DNA of 64,000 bases, from NCBI RefSeq assembly GCF_000633395.1, contig NZ_AYMU01000001.1, forward strand, positions 124,001-188,000, in the 5' to 3' direction. The translations under genes and the position numbers were made by a program. The notes under the pieces were generated by a model that was not told the DNA's origin, ran no database searches, and saw only the letters and a program-made list of their open reading frames with translations. This document shows, piece by piece, positions 49,568 through 59,573 of the stretch. This DNA is from Pseudomonas sp. PH1b. Its GTDB lineage: Bacteria; Pseudomonadota; Gammaproteobacteria; Pseudomonadales; Pseudomonadaceae. The first letter of the stretch is position 1. Every line of letters begins with the position of its first letter.

Positions 49568-50647
49568 TCACAGGCTTTGCAGGCGTTCCCCGAGGCGCCC
49601 CTGGCTGGCCAGCTCAAGGAACTCATCCCCCAGGCGCCGGCTTTCGTCCATGGCATGGCGCCAGTATTTCTGCCGGCCGGCGTCGTCGCCCATGAAGCGC
49701 TTGAAGTCGTTGCGGTCCGGCAGCTTGCCGTAGGGCAGGCGCGCCAGGTACTCCTTCGACGGCGCCAGCAGCAGTACATCCCGCAGGCGCTCGGGGCTGG
49801 CCCGGCGCCAGGGCAGGGTCTTGTCGAACCAGCCGGGGATCACCCGGTCGGTGAAGTGCGGGTAGAGCACGATGTCGCTGCCGCTGTAGGGCAGGTCCAG
49901 GTGGTAGTCCAGCAGGCCGCCGTCGCGAAAGGTGCCGGCCCCGGCGCCAGGCAGTTCGCGCACGCCCTGCATGACCATGGGGATCGAGCCCGAGGCCAGC
50001 AGCGCCTGGCGCAGGTTGCTGCGATCCAGGGGCACGAAGCGCGAGGGGAAATCCTCCAGGGCATTGAGTGGCGGCGCCAGGCGCGGGTCGTGCAGTACCA
50101 GGCGCTCGAAGTGCCGGGACAGGCGCGCGCGGCCCCGCAGGTTGTCGGCGATCACCGAGGACAGGCCCAGGCCCAGGCGTGCGCGGTGGTCGTCGGCGAG
50201 CAGGCCATGGCTCTTCACCACCATGATGTTCAAGCGGTAATGGGGGGTGTCGAGGATCGAGGCGTCGCGGCCGTCCAGCAGGTCGTCGAGCATTTGCCGC
50301 GAGCTCTGGCTGATCTGCGCCATGGTCACGCCCTTGGCGAAGCTCTGGGCGTTGTACAGCTGGCCGAGGCGGCGGATGCCTTCGGCGGCGTCCGGCAGGC
50401 AGGCGCTGGCGAAGCGCCAGGAGCCCACCGAGGCACCGATCAGCGAGCGCTCTCGCGGCGCGGCGGGCAGCCATTCACCGAACAGCGCCAGGTCCAGGCC
50501 CTGGATGCCCAGGGCCTTGGGCCCGCCGGCGGCGCCCGGCAAGGTGCCGACTTCACTGGCGTGCAGGCCTTGCTGGCGGATGCGCGCCAGGGCGCGGGGG
50601 CCGGCCTTGAGGGTCAGGGCGGGAAACTTGATATGGATGGCGGTCAT
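49568..50647 (-). CDS. Patatin-like phospholipase
   Basis: A 359-aa soluble protein with a patatin fold. The oxyanion loop appears as PGAAGGPKALGIQG, the nucleophile elbow as GASVGSWRFA (G-x-S-x-G, Ser73) and the catalytic Asp as FRDGGLLDYHLD near residue 245. No signal peptide or membrane helix is evident. It may hydrolyse lipids or esters in the cytoplasm. It lies alone on the minus strand between queD and a divergent PepSY operon. Confidence 0.88.
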   Translation of the reverse strand: MTAIHIKFPALTLKAGPRALARIRQQGLHASEVGTLPGAAGGPKALGIQGLDLALFGEWLPAAPRERSLIGASVGSWRFASACLPDAAEGIRRLGQLYNAQSFAKGVTMAQISQSSRQMLDDLLDGRDASILDTPHYRLNIMVVKSHGLLADDHRARLGLGLSSVIADNLRGRARLSRHFERLVLHDPRLAPPLNALEDFPSRFVPLDRSNLRQALLASGSIPMVMQGVRELPGAGAGTFRDGGLLDYHLDLPYSGSDIVLYPHFTDRVIPGWFDKTLPWRRASPERLRDVLLLAPSKEYLARLPYGKLPDRNDFKRFMGDDAGRQKYWRHAMDESRRLGDEFLELASQGRLGERLQSL

Positions 50648-50735
50648 ACCGGGCTCACTCGTGAATCAGCCGCCGAGTATAGAGAAGCCTGGCGCCGTGG
50701 GCCGAGTGAAACTTGTGTCAGGGCCATGCTGGCCA

Positions 50736-50751
50736 TTCAGTTTCAATTAAG
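50736..50751 (+). promoter_or_regulatory. Candidate BqsR box upstream of the PepSY operon
   Basis: TTCAG-TTTCAA-TTAAG matches the TTAAG-N6-TTAAG motif reported for the BqsR regulator of P. aeruginosa except for one base in the first half-site. It lies 57 nt before the first gene of an operon containing a BqsR-like regulator, so positive autoregulation fits. The rest of 50648-50808 has no gene. Confidence 0.5.
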
Positions 50752-50808
50752 TTGCCTTGGGTATCGTCGGCGGCATCGGCCATTGGCCACTGACCTTGGA
50801 GACCTGCG

Positions 50809-51129
50809 ATGAAAACCCTGACCGCGCTGTTCGGCACCAGCCTGATTGCTCTGACCGCCAGCTTGGCTGCCAGCCTGGCCCACGCACGCGACCTGGGCCC
50901 CGACGAGGCCCTGAGGCTGCGCGACGCTGGTACCATTGTGTCCTTTGAAAAACTCAATGCCACGGCCCTGTCCCGGCATCCTGGGGCGAGCATCAGCGAA
51001 ACCGAGCTGGAAGAGGAGTACGGCAAGTACCTCTACCAGGTTGAGCTGCGCGATGCCCAGGGGCTGGAATGGGACCTGGAACTGGACGCCGTGAGCGGCC
51101 AGGTGCTCAAGGATCATCAGGACACTTAA
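50809..51129 (+). CDS. PepSY domain protein, periplasmic
   Basis: A 106-aa exported protein. The signal peptide covers about residues 1-26 (FGTSLIALTASLAASLAHA|RD). One PepSY domain follows: GPDEALRLRDAGTIVSFEKL and LEEEYGKYLYQVELRD, ending AVSGQVLKDHQDT with the family-typical D-A-x-x-G-x-V motif. It resembles the second gene product below. In the BqsRS/CarRS operons such PepSY proteins accompany the two-component system and may modulate metal or calcium responses. Its stop shares one base with the next start (TAATG). Confidence 0.85.
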   Translation: MKTLTALFGTSLIALTASLAASLAHARDLGPDEALRLRDAGTIVSFEKLNATALSRHPGASISETELEEEYGKYLYQVELRDAQGLEWDLELDAVSGQVLKDHQDT

Positions 51130-51443
51130 TGAACTCGACTTTGCGTACCGGCACCCGGGCCGCCCTGGCGCTGTTGCTATTCTGCTCCCTGGCGGTGGCC
51201 CGCGACCTGGACCAGGACGAAGCCCTGCGCCTGCGCCAGCAGGGGGTGATCCTGCCCCTGGAACAGTTGCTCAAGCAGGCCATGGACCGTTATCCCGGGG
51301 CCAAGCTGCTGGAAGCCGAGCTGGAAGAAAAACACGATGTGTATATTTATGAAGTCGAGCTCCTGACCGTGGACGGTGTGGTCCGCGAGCTGGACCTGGA
51401 TGCCGCCACCGGGCGCCTGTTGAAAGATGAGGAAGACGACTGA
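51129..51443 (+). CDS. PepSY domain protein, periplasmic (second copy)
   Basis: A 104-aa exported protein. Signal peptide [16 protein letters not shown]. PepSY domain [20 protein letters not shown] and [20 protein letters not shown], ending [14 protein letters not shown]. It is a tandem paralogue of the gene before it; both share the (D/E)-EALRLR-x-x-G-x-I start. Its stop overlaps the response regulator start (TGATG), so all four genes form an operon. The negatively charged tail might bind cations, which is inference. Confidence 0.85.
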   Translation: MNSTLRTGTRAALALLLFCSLAVARDLDQDEALRLRQQGVILPLEQLLKQAMDRYPGAKLLEAELEEKHDVYIYEVELLTVDGVVRELDLDAATGRLLKDEEDD

Positions 51444-52111
51444 TGCGCCTGCTTGTGGTGGAAGACCACGTATCCCTGGCGGATGAACTGCTCGAAGGCC
51501 TGAAACTCCAGGGCTACGCCGTGGACTGGCTGGCCGATGGCCGCGATGCGCTGTACCAGGGTGCCAGCGAACCCTACGACCTGATCATCCTCGACCTCGG
51601 CCTGCCCGGGGTCCCCGGCCTCGACGTGCTGCGCCAGTGGCGCGCCGAGGGACTGGCGACCCCGGTGCTGATCCTCACCGCCCGGGGCTCCTGGGCCGAG
51701 CGCATCGAAGGCCTGAAGGCCGGTGCCGACGATTACCTGAGCAAACCGTTCCACCCGGAGGAGTTGCACCTGCGGGTCCAGGCGCTGTTGCGCCGCTCCC
51801 ACGGCCAGGCCAACCAGCAGACCCTGCAGGCCGCCGGGCTGCACCTGGACGAGGGCCGGCAATGCGTGGTCCGTGATGGTCAGGACGTGTTGCTGACCGC
51901 CGCGGAATTTCGCCTGCTGCGCTATTTCATGCTGCACCCGCAGCAGATCCTCTCCAAGAGCCACCTCGCCGAACACCTGTACGACGGCGAGACCGAGCGC
52001 GACTCCAATGTGCTCGAAGTCCACGTCAACCACCTGCGGCGCAAGCTCGGTCGCAGCGTGATCGAAACCCGCCGGGGCCAGGGCTACCTGTTCGGCGGAA
52101 GTGATTCGTGA
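51443..52111 (+). CDS. OmpR-family response regulator (BqsR/CarR-like)
   Basis: A 222-aa regulator. Receiver domain 1-115 ([20 protein letters not shown], phosphoacceptor Asp51 in [13 protein letters not shown] motif [10 protein letters not shown], Lys in [10 protein letters not shown]). Winged HTH at about 125-220 ([40 protein letters not shown]). The layout after two PepSY genes and before its kinase matches bqsPQRS of P. aeruginosa, which answers to ferrous iron and calcium. Orthology is inferred from gene order and the near-match BqsR box upstream, not from alignment. Confidence 0.88.
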   Translation: MRLLVVEDHVSLADELLEGLKLQGYAVDWLADGRDALYQGASEPYDLIILDLGLPGVPGLDVLRQWRAEGLATPVLILTARGSWAERIEGLKAGADDYLSKPFHPEELHLRVQALLRRSHGQANQQTLQAAGLHLDEGRQCVVRDGQDVLLTAAEFRLLRYFMLHPQQILSKSHLAEHLYDGETERDSNVLEVHVNHLRRKLGRSVIETRRGQGYLFGGSDS

Positions 52112-53421
52112 GGTCGATCCAGCGCCGCCTGAGCCTGGGGCTGATCACGGTGATGGTGGTGGTCGGGCTGGTGCTGGCACAGACCAGTCTGTGGCTGTTC
52201 GAAGCCGGCCTGCAGCGTTACCTGGAAGCCGGCCTGCGCAACGACAGCGAGAGCCTGCTGCTGGCCCTGGTGCGCGGGCCCCAGGGTTTGCAACTGGACG
52301 AGCGGCGTTTGTCGCCGGCCTATCAGCGGCCGTTTTCCGGGCATTACTTCCGCATCGATTTTGCCGACGTGCATTGGCGCTCCCGCTCCCTGTGGGACCA
52401 GGAACTGCCACAGCTGGAGCGCGCCGGCCTGCAAGGCAACCTGCAACTGGGGCCGGAGGGCCAGCAACTGCTGGTGCTGCGCAGCGACTACAAGCGCCTG
52501 GGGCAGTCGATCTCCATCAGCGTGGCCCAGGACTACACCCCGGTGCGTGAAAGCTTCCAGCGCATGCGCCAGATCGGCCTCGGGCTGGGGCTGGCGGGCT
52601 TGCTGTTGATCCTGCTGCTGCAACGCCTGACCGTGCGCCGGGCCTTGCGCCCGCTGGAGACCGCCCGTGAGCAGATCGCCCAGCTGCAGCAGGGCCAGCG
52701 CTCCCAGCTGGATGCCCAGGTGCCGGTGGAACTGGAGCCGCTGGTGGCGCAGATCAACCATTTGCTCAGCCACACCGAGGACAGCCTCAAGCGTTCGCGC
52801 AATGCCCTGGGCAACCTCGGGCATGCGCTGAAGACACCGATGGCGGTGCTCTTGAGCCTGGCCTTGGGGCCGAAGCTGTCGGGCCATCCCGAGGTGCGCA
52901 GGATCCTCCAGGAGCAACTGGAGCAGATGCAGCAGCGGCTCGGGCGCGAACTCAACCGGGCGCGCCTGGCGGGGGATGCACTGCCCGGGGCGCTGCTGGA
53001 GTGCGATAGCGAGCTGCCGGGGCTGCTGGCGACCCTGAACATGATCCACGGCGAACACCTGCAACTGAGCTATCAGGCAGCGCCGGGGTTGCGCCTGCCC
53101 TGGGACCGCGAGGATCTGCTGGAGCTGCTGGGCAACCTGCTGGACAACGCCTGCAAGTGGGCGGATGCCGAGGTGCGCCTGAGTGTCGAGGCGCGGGGTT
53201 CGGGGTTTTGCCTGGCGGTGGAGGATGACGGGCCGGGGATTCCCGAAGAGCGGCGCTCCGAGGTGTTCAGCCGCGGGGCGCGCCTGGATGAGCAGACCGA
53301 TGGCCATGGGCTGGGCTTGGGGATCGTGCGCGACATCGTCGAGGCCTGGGGCGGGACGCTGGAGTTGCAAGAGAGCGCGCTGGGCGGGCTGCGGGTGGAG
53401 ATTGTGCTGCCCGGGCGTTGA
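52108..53421 (+). CDS. Sensor histidine kinase (BqsS/CarS-like)
   Basis: A 437-aa membrane kinase with a GTG start overlapping the regulator stop. TM1 at about residues 8-32, a periplasmic domain of about 120 residues, TM2 at about 153-172 ([17 protein letters not shown]), a HAMP-like linker, then HisKA with [20 protein letters not shown] (phosphoacceptor His in GHALKTP) and HATPase ([33 protein letters not shown]). The RExxE iron-sensing motif reported for BqsS is not evident in the periplasmic segment, so the ligand is uncertain. It partners with the regulator upstream. Confidence 0.88.
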   Translation: MRSIQRRLSLGLITVMVVVGLVLAQTSLWLFEAGLQRYLEAGLRNDSESLLLALVRGPQGLQLDERRLSPAYQRPFSGHYFRIDFADVHWRSRSLWDQELPQLERAGLQGNLQLGPEGQQLLVLRSDYKRLGQSISISVAQDYTPVRESFQRMRQIGLGLGLAGLLLILLLQRLTVRRALRPLETAREQIAQLQQGQRSQLDAQVPVELEPLVAQINHLLSHTEDSLKRSRNALGNLGHALKTPMAVLLSLALGPKLSGHPEVRRILQEQLEQMQQRLGRELNRARLAGDALPGALLECDSELPGLLATLNMIHGEHLQLSYQAAPGLRLPWDREDLLELLGNLLDNACKWADAEVRLSVEARGSGFCLAVEDDGPGIPEERRSEVFSRGARLDEQTDGHGLGLGIVRDIVEAWGGTLELQESALGGLRVEIVLPGR

Positions 53422-53436
53422 GTGGGCGGCAGCGGG

Positions 53437-53460
53437 GCAGGCCCTTTGGTCGGGGCCTGC
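53437..53460. terminator. Hairpin between kinase and chemoreceptor genes
   Basis: GCAGGCCC / GGGCCTGC form a perfect 8-bp stem (8-nt loop) 16 bp after the kinase stop and before the end of the convergent chemoreceptor gene. No U-tract is evident. It may be a bidirectional stabiliser or weak terminator. Confidence 0.4.
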
Positions 53461-53521
53461 TGCCCGCCAGGCGCAGGCTTTGCGGTTGCGCAGGCCCCCG
53501 CATCACCCGGCCTGCCGCAGG

Positions 53522-55669
53522 TCAGACGCGGAACTGGTCCATCAGGCTTTGCTGCTGGTTGGCCAGGCTGTTCAGCGACTGGCTGACCCGCGCCGATTCG
53601 TTGGCTTGCTCCGACAGCGATTCGGTGACATCGCGAATGGTCGCCACGTTGCTGTTGATCTCTTCGGCCACGGCGCTCTGCTGTTCGGCGGCGCTGGCGA
53701 TCTGCAGGTTCATGTCGCTGATCACCGTAACCGCGTCGCCGATCTGGCGCAGGGCGGTCACGGCTTGCCCCACCTGCTCGACGCTGCCCTGGGCCTGGCG
53801 ATGGCTGTTGTGCATCGAGCCCACCACCTCGCGGGTGCCGTTCTGCAGTTGTTCGATCACCTGGCGGGTTTCTTCCACCGACTCCTGGGTGCGCCGGGCC
53901 AGGTTGCGCACTTCATCGGCCACCACCGCGAAGCCGCGCCCGGCTTCACCGGCCCGGGCCGCTTCGATGGCGGCATTCAAGGCCAGCAGGTTGGTCTGCT
54001 CGGCAATCGCGCGGATCACTTCCAGCACCGAGCCGATCTGTTCGCTGTTGGCCGCCAGGCCTTCGACCTGGGCCATGGCGGTGCTCATGTCGGCGGCCAG
54101 TTGATCGATGCTGCTGGTGGTGCGGTCGATCACCGTCAGGCCCTGTTGCGTGGCCTGGTCGGCATCCCGCGCTGCCTGGGCGGCCTGGGCGGCGCTGCGG
54201 GCCACGTCCTGGGCGGTGGCGCTCATCTCGTGGGAGGCGGTGGCCACCTGGTCCACCTGGCGATATTGCTGCTCCATGCCGGCGCTGGTCTGGGTGGCGA
54301 TGGCCGATGACTGGTCGGCGGTGCCGCGGGCGTCCTGCACCGAGCGTTTCACTTCGGCAATGATCGGCTGCAGCTTGTCGAGGAAACGGTTGAACCAGCC
54401 GGCCAGTTGCCCCAGTTCGTCCTTGTTGTTGTACGCCAGGCGCCGGGTCAGGTCGCCTTCGCCGCTGGCGATGTCTTGCAGCATGTCGGCGACGCCGAGG
54501 ATCGGCCGGGTCACGCTGCGGGCCATCAGCCACACCAGCAGCAAGCCGGCCACGGCGGCCAACAGGCCCAGGCCCAGCTCGATCAGGGTGCCGCTGCTGT
54601 TGCTGGCGTCCAGTTCGTTCTTCAAGGCTTCGGCCGGGCCCACCAGCACCCGTTCCGGTACGTCCAGCAATACGCCCCAGGACTTGCCCCCCGGAATCGG
54701 CGTGAATGGCGCCAGCACTTTCAGTTCGCTGTTGCTGTGCAGGCTCTGGGTCTGGCTGCTGCTGGACAGCAGGCGGATCAGCTCGGCCCCGTTGCTGCTG
54801 TCCACAGTGTCCAGGCGCTGGCTGAGCTTGCTGGCGTCCGGGCTGTAGCCGGCCAGCAGGCCCACCGGGCTGAGGATGCTGACGTTGGTCTGGCCGGCGT
54901 AGAGCCTCTGGCTGGCGTTCTGGCTGACCGCCTGCAGGCTGTTGAGGTTGATGTCCACCGACAGCGAGGCGATCACTTTCCCGTCCACCATCAGCGGGAA
55001 CACGATGCTGGTCATCAGCACCCGCTGGCCGTCGATGTCATAGAAGTAGGGTTCGATCACGCAGGGCTTGAGGGTGCTACGCGGGCAAGTGAACCAGGCG
55101 TTGGCCGGTTGGCCGCTGGGGCCGCTGCTGGTGTCGCTCATGTCGCTTTCCGGCAGCGACATCGAGGTCAGCTTGCCCGGGGTGGGCTGGGACCAGTACA
55201 GGGCGAAGCGGCCTTTCTCGTTGCTGCCCAGTTCACTCTGGCCGGCGAACAATGGGTCTTTGCCGTCCAGGGCATTGGCCTCGAACACCAGGGACAGGCC
55301 GAGGAGGTCGGGGTTGGCCTGCAGCGCCGACTTGACCTGGCGGGTCAGGTCCTCGCGCAGGTCGAAGGCATCGAGAAAGCGCTTCTCGGCCTGTTCACGC
55401 AGGAACAGCACCTGGCGCGAGAAACCGTGGCCATATTGATAGGCGTCCATGAACTGCTGGCGAATCCCCAGCGCCTGGACTTCGCCCTGGGCCTCGATCC
55501 GCGCCTGGGCGGCTTCGTTGAGCATCTCCATGCTCGAGGCTTTCACCAGCTCGGAGCTGTGCTCCATGCGATACAGCGAAAGTCCCACCAGCAGTGACAC
55601 GATGCCCAGGAGGCAGAGTCCGGCCAGCAAGGTAATTTTCCATTGGATGGAAAGTTGTCTGAGCGACAT
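53522..55669 (-). CDS. Methyl-accepting chemotaxis protein with dCache sensor
   Basis: A 715-aa inner-membrane chemoreceptor. TM1 at about residues 10-32 ([20 protein letters not shown]), a large periplasmic dCache domain (about 35-360, with the family segment [13 protein letters not shown]), TM2 at about 364-384, HAMP (about 385-437, [20 protein letters not shown]) and the cytoplasmic signalling domain with tip [20 protein letters not shown]. Methylation helices are on both sides. The ligand is unknown; dCache receptors in pseudomonads often detect amino acids or polyamines. A FliA-type promoter (55711-55737) drives it. It converges with the kinase operon. Confidence 0.92.
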   Translation of the reverse strand: MSLRQLSIQWKITLLAGLCLLGIVSLLVGLSLYRMEHSSELVKASSMEMLNEAAQARIEAQGEVQALGIRQQFMDAYQYGHGFSRQVLFLREQAEKRFLDAFDLREDLTRQVKSALQANPDLLGLSLVFEANALDGKDPLFAGQSELGSNEKGRFALYWSQPTPGKLTSMSLPESDMSDTSSGPSGQPANAWFTCPRSTLKPCVIEPYFYDIDGQRVLMTSIVFPLMVDGKVIASLSVDINLNSLQAVSQNASQRLYAGQTNVSILSPVGLLAGYSPDASKLSQRLDTVDSSNGAELIRLLSSSSQTQSLHSNSELKVLAPFTPIPGGKSWGVLLDVPERVLVGPAEALKNELDASNSSGTLIELGLGLLAAVAGLLLVWLMARSVTRPILGVADMLQDIASGEGDLTRRLAYNNKDELGQLAGWFNRFLDKLQPIIAEVKRSVQDARGTADQSSAIATQTSAGMEQQYRQVDQVATASHEMSATAQDVARSAAQAAQAARDADQATQQGLTVIDRTTSSIDQLAADMSTAMAQVEGLAANSEQIGSVLEVIRAIAEQTNLLALNAAIEAARAGEAGRGFAVVADEVRNLARRTQESVEETRQVIEQLQNGTREVVGSMHNSHRQAQGSVEQVGQAVTALRQIGDAVTVISDMNLQIASAAEQQSAVAEEINSNVATIRDVTESLSEQANESARVSQSLNSLANQQQSLMDQFRV

Positions 55670-56178
55670 GGAGACGTCCTTTATTCGATAAATATCTGAG
55701 ACTTTGCACTGTAACGGCTGCGAAAGCGCATTCTTTAAACGCCCGTTCGAAAACCTTGAATGGCTCTGAAACGAGGGTCTTGGCGGTTTTTTGGCGGGTG
55801 CGGGGCAGGCCTAGGCCGCCCGGCTTGCGGCGGTTGGCGTTGCAGGTGCGGCCCTTGCCCAACCTGGCATTGCCCGGGGGCGACGTTGCTGGGCGGGCGG
55901 GGCCTGGGTCCGTGGCTGGTGGTGGGTTGCAGTGGCCGGCGCGGCTCCCCAGGATCTGGCCGGGGGGCTGTGTCCTGGCCCTTGCCTGACGTGTGCGGCC
56001 AGGCCGATCCGAGCGCGGGCACAGGCTGCGGGCGGCTCTTTTTGACAAGCCGGGCGCGCTGCTGCAAAGTGCGCGACCTCTAATAAGAACCTCTTTCATT
56101 TCGATGTCGGCAGCCCGCTGCCTTCCGGTCGGTCCCAGGCTTTTGCGCCAAATTTGGCGGCGCAGTAATGAGGTAACG
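55670..56178. other. Intergenic region between chemoreceptor and antiporter genes
   Basis: No gene is supported in these 509 bp. The left end carries the FliA promoter of the minus-strand chemoreceptor. The middle (about 55790-56040) is very GC-rich with G/C runs and no coding pattern. The right part (about 56070-56178) probably holds the antiporter promoter. Confidence 0.6.
55711..55737 (-). promoter_or_regulatory. Sigma-28 (FliA) promoter of the dCache chemoreceptor
   Basis: On the minus strand TAAAG (55737-55733), exactly 14 nt, then GCCGTTAC (55718-55711). The consensus is TAAAG-N14-15-GCCGATAA. It ends 41 nt before the start codon. Confidence 0.75.
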
Positions 56179-57498
56179 ATGATTAACGCAGTAATTGCCG
56201 CGGTTGGCGTGATGCTGGTGCTCAGCCTGTCCCGCGTGCATGTAGTGATCGCCCTGATCGTGGGCGCGCTGGTGGGCGGTCTGACCGGCGGCCTGGGGAT
56301 CGAGGCCACGCTCAAGGCCTTCAACAGTGGCCTGGGTGGCGGTGCCACGGTGGCCCTGTCCTATGCCTTGCTCGGTGCCTTCGCCGTGGCCATCGCCAAG
56401 TCCGGCCTGGCCCATGCCCTGGCGGACAAGATCCTGTTGCTGGTGGATCGCCAGGACGCCCATGGCGGCGGCCAGGTCAAATGGCTGCTGATCGGCCTGC
56501 TGTGGGTGGTGGCGATCGCGTCGCAGAACATCCTGCCGATCCACATCGCCTTCATCCCGTTGCTGGTGCCGCCGCTGCTCTATGTGCTGACCAAGCTGCA
56601 ACTGGACCGCCGATTGATCGCCTGTGTCATCACCTTCGGCCTGATCACCCCCTACATGTTCCTGCCGGTGGGCTTTGGCAACATCTTCCTCAACGAGATC
56701 CTCCTCGCCAACGTCGCTCGTAGCGGGGTCGACATCAGCCAGATCAACGTCACCCACGCCATGGGCATTCCTGCCCTGGGCATGGTCTGCGGCTTGTTGC
56801 TGGCGTTCTTCAGCTACCGCAAGAAACGTGTCTACGACCTGGAGCGGATCGAGAAGGTCGAGCAGGTAGAGGTGCAGTACAACCCGCGGACCCTGCTGGT
56901 GGCAGCGTTGGCGATCGTGGCGGCATTCGTGATCCAGCTGCTGCTGGACTCGATGATTATCGGGGCTTTGTGCGGTTTCCTGATTTTCTCGGTGTCGGGC
57001 ATCGTGCGCTGGCGCGAAACCGACGGGCTGTTTACCGAAGGCATGAAGATGATGGCGATGATCGGTTTCATCATGATCGCCGCCTCGGGTTTCGCCGAAG
57101 TGATGAAGGCCACCGGCCAGGTGCAGACCCTGGTCGAGACCTCGGCTGGCTGGATCGGCCACAGCAAGGGCGTGGGTGCGCTGCTGATGCTGCTGGTGGG
57201 CCTGCTGGTGACCATGGGCATCGGCTCGTCGTTTTCCACGGTGCCGATTCTTGCGGCGATCTTCGTGCCGTTGTGCGTGCAGCTGGGCTTCAGCCCCCTG
57301 GCGATTGTCAGCATCGTCGGCACCGCCGGCGCCCTGGGCGATGCCGGCTCGCCGGCCTCGGATTCGACCCTGGGGCCAACCTCGGGCCTGAACATCGACG
57401 GCCAGCACCACCATATCTGGGACACCGTGGTCCCGACCTTCCTGCACTACAACCTGCCGCTGCTGGCCTTCGGCTGGGTTGCGGCAATGGTGCTCTGA
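56179..57498 (+). CDS. Na+/H+ antiporter family protein
   Basis: A 439-aa inner-membrane protein with about 11 helices. It starts [20 protein letters not shown]. Family segments include [50 protein letters not shown]-like [20 protein letters not shown], and [20 protein letters not shown], which fit the Na_H_antiport_2/NhaC-related group rather than NhaA. Members are thought to exchange ions or carry amino acids. GAGGT lies 5-9 nt before the ATG. It stands alone; a REP doublet follows its stop codon. Confidence 0.85.
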   Translation: MINAVIAAVGVMLVLSLSRVHVVIALIVGALVGGLTGGLGIEATLKAFNSGLGGGATVALSYALLGAFAVAIAKSGLAHALADKILLLVDRQDAHGGGQVKWLLIGLLWVVAIASQNILPIHIAFIPLLVPPLLYVLTKLQLDRRLIACVITFGLITPYMFLPVGFGNIFLNEILLANVARSGVDISQINVTHAMGIPALGMVCGLLLAFFSYRKKRVYDLERIEKVEQVEVQYNPRTLLVAALAIVAAFVIQLLLDSMIIGALCGFLIFSVSGIVRWRETDGLFTEGMKMMAMIGFIMIAASGFAEVMKATGQVQTLVETSAGWIGHSKGVGALLMLLVGLLVTMGIGSSFSTVPILAAIFVPLCVQLGFSPLAIVSIVGTAGALGDAGSPASDSTLGPTSGLNIDGQHHHIWDTVVPTFLHYNLPLLAFGWVAAMVL

Positions 57499-57530
57499 TT
57501 CTCTTGCTCTCCTAGCAACCGCGGGTGGTT

Positions 57531-57612
57531 GTAGGCGCTGGCTTGCCAGCGAAGGCGCCGGCAAGGTCGGTGCAAGGCTCAAGGGCCTCTTCGCCGGCAA
57601 GCCGACTCCTTC
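57531..57612. repeat. REP doublet (REPIN), diverged
   Basis: GTAGGCGCTGGCTTGCCAG at the left and TTCGCCGGCAAGCCGACTCC at the right are inverted arms separated by about 36 nt. It is the same family as at 3343 and 29670 but with more substitutions. It ends 11 nt before the sigma-28 promoter of the next chemoreceptor. Confidence 0.85.
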
Positions 57613-57622
57613 GGGTTCAGGC

Positions 57623-57649
57623 TCAACTTTTGTTTTGGGGTGCCGTTAA
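57623..57649 (+). promoter_or_regulatory. Sigma-28 (FliA) promoter of the sCache chemoreceptor
   Basis: TCAAC (57623-57627), exactly 14 nt, then GCCGTTAA (57642-57649). It differs from the GCCGATAA -10 consensus at one base. It ends 41 nt before the start codon, the same distance as at the other chemoreceptor. Confidence 0.85.
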
Positions 57650-57690
57650 CGCGGGTATCACGCCAATAAAAAGCCAAGAGTGAGCCCACC

Positions 57691-59370
57691 ATGCGTTTGA
57701 GCCTGAAGGCCAAAGTCCTGTCCCTGGCGGTACTCCCGGTACTGCTGTTTGCCCTGGTGATCAGCCTGAGCACTGTGTTCATGCTGCGCCAGCAAGCCCA
57801 GAAAGAAGTCGAGGAAACCCGCCAGCGCCTGATGGGCGAAGCCCGGGCCACCTTGCAGAGCTATGTCGAGGTGGCCCTGAGCACAGTCAAGCCGCTGTAC
57901 GACGCGGCAGCGCAGGGGGACCAGGCGGCCCGGGCCGAGGTGGTCAAGCTGCTGTCCAACATCAGCTACGGCAAGGACGGCTATTTCTTCGGCTACGACT
58001 CCGAGACTGTGCGCCTGTTCAAGGGCAACAGCCCGGACGGCGTGGGCAAGAGCTTCAAGGACAACCGCGACCCCAACGGGGTGTACGTCAACCGCGAGCT
58101 GGTGCGGGTCGGCAAGGACGGCAGTCACTACGTGCAATACAGCTCGACCCAGCCCGGCAGCGACGTGCTGGTGCCCAAGCTGGGCTACACCGAATACCTG
58201 CCCAAGTGGGACATGGTGCTGGGCACCTCGGTCAACCTCGACGGCATCGATGCCCAGGTGGCAGCGGTGCAGAGCAGCGTCAACCAGCGCATGGAAGGCA
58301 TGGTCCTGAGCATTCTCGGGATTGCCGCGGTGGTGCTGCTGGTGATCGCTGCCCTGGGCATGCTGGTGGCCAACACCATGCTGCGCCCGCTGAACCTGAT
58401 GAAAGCCAACCTCGACGACATCGCCGCCGGCGAGGGCGACCTGACCCGGCGCCTGGCGATCACCAGCCAGGATGAACTTGGCGAACTGGCCGGTTCGTTC
58501 AACCGCTTTGTCGACAAGATCCACGGCCTGGTGCGCCAGATCACCGAGATGACCGGCCAGCTCACCGAGCTGGTGACCCAGGTGTCCGACCAGGCCCAGC
58601 GTTCGGAACAGGCCATGGAACGCCAGCGCCACGAGACCGACCAGGTGGCCACGGCGATCAATGAAATGTCCTCGGCGGCCCACGAAGTGGCCCGCAGCGC
58701 CCAGGGCGCGGCCGTCGCCGCCCAGCAGACCGACGAAGAAGGCCAGGCCGCCAAGCGAGTGGTGGATGGCAGCATCCAGCAGATCCATGCCCTGGTCAGT
58801 GATATCCGCGACAGCGGCACCTCCCTGGACAGTCTGCAGCAGGATGTGTCGTCGATTGTCAGTGTGCTGGACGTGATCCGCTCGATCGCCGAGCAGACCA
58901 ACCTGCTGGCCTTGAACGCCGCCATTGAAGCGGCGCGGGCCGGGGAAGCCGGGCGCGGTTTTGCGGTGGTCGCGGACGAAGTGCGGGCCCTGGCCAGCCG
59001 GACCCAGCAGAGTACCCAGGAAATCCAGGGCATGATCGACCGTCTGCAACAGGGCACCCGAGTGGCTGTGGACGCCATGCGTCGCTCCAGCGATGCCGGC
59101 GATGGCACCTCGGTCAAGGCCAACGAGGCCGGGGCTTCCCTGGACACCATGGCGCAGCTGATCGGCACCATCAATTCAATGAACGCGCAGATCGCCAGCG
59201 CGGCGGAAGAGCAGACCGCCGTGGCCGAAGAGATCAACCGCAGCGTGCACCAGATCGCGGTGGCGGTGGACAGCGTGGCCGATGAAACCCAGCGCGGCGC
59301 CCAGACTTCCCGCAGCCTGGCCGACCTCGGTCAGCGGTTGGGGCGTCTTGTGGGGCAGTTCCGGATCTGA
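57691..59370 (+). CDS. Methyl-accepting chemotaxis protein with single Cache (sCache_2) sensor
   Basis: A 559-aa chemoreceptor. TM1 at about residues 9-31 ([20 protein letters not shown]), a periplasmic sCache_2 domain (about 35-205, with [20 protein letters not shown] and [20 protein letters not shown] and [12 protein letters not shown]), TM2 at about 207-230, HAMP (about 231-285), and a signalling domain with tip [20 protein letters not shown] and a C-terminal methylation helix. Such sensors frequently bind short-chain carboxylates. The FliA promoter sits 41 nt upstream of the ATG. No che genes lie nearby, so it is an orphan receptor serving the general chemotaxis system. Confidence 0.92.
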   Translation: MRLSLKAKVLSLAVLPVLLFALVISLSTVFMLRQQAQKEVEETRQRLMGEARATLQSYVEVALSTVKPLYDAAAQGDQAARAEVVKLLSNISYGKDGYFFGYDSETVRLFKGNSPDGVGKSFKDNRDPNGVYVNRELVRVGKDGSHYVQYSSTQPGSDVLVPKLGYTEYLPKWDMVLGTSVNLDGIDAQVAAVQSSVNQRMEGMVLSILGIAAVVLLVIAALGMLVANTMLRPLNLMKANLDDIAAGEGDLTRRLAITSQDELGELAGSFNRFVDKIHGLVRQITEMTGQLTELVTQVSDQAQRSEQAMERQRHETDQVATAINEMSSAAHEVARSAQGAAVAAQQTDEEGQAAKRVVDGSIQQIHALVSDIRDSGTSLDSLQQDVSSIVSVLDVIRSIAEQTNLLALNAAIEAARAGEAGRGFAVVADEVRALASRTQQSTQEIQGMIDRLQQGTRVAVDAMRRSSDAGDGTSVKANEAGASLDTMAQLIGTINSMNAQIASAAEEQTAVAEEINRSVHQIAVAVDSVADETQRGAQTSRSLADLGQRLGRLVGQFRI

Positions 59371-59573
59371 GAGGGGCTGTGCTGCACGGCTTTCCGGCGG
59401 CAGGGGCGTGGACTGACCGCTGCCGCACGCCTGGCTCAGGTAGCTAGCCTTCGAGTTGCTGAAGGCCTGTTGCCTGGATCGTTGATATACCGCCCCTATC
59501 GATTCTCCGGATGCGCGCCGGCCCCGCCGGACAGCCGCCGCAACCCGGATGCTGGGGCAATGCCCCGCAGGGC

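Noticed and set aside
55681..55705. Second FliA-like match nearer the dCache chemoreceptor start (CAAAG ... CGAATAAA)
   Set aside because: The -10 part matches poorly; the TAAAG-N14-GCCGTTAC match upstream is far better.
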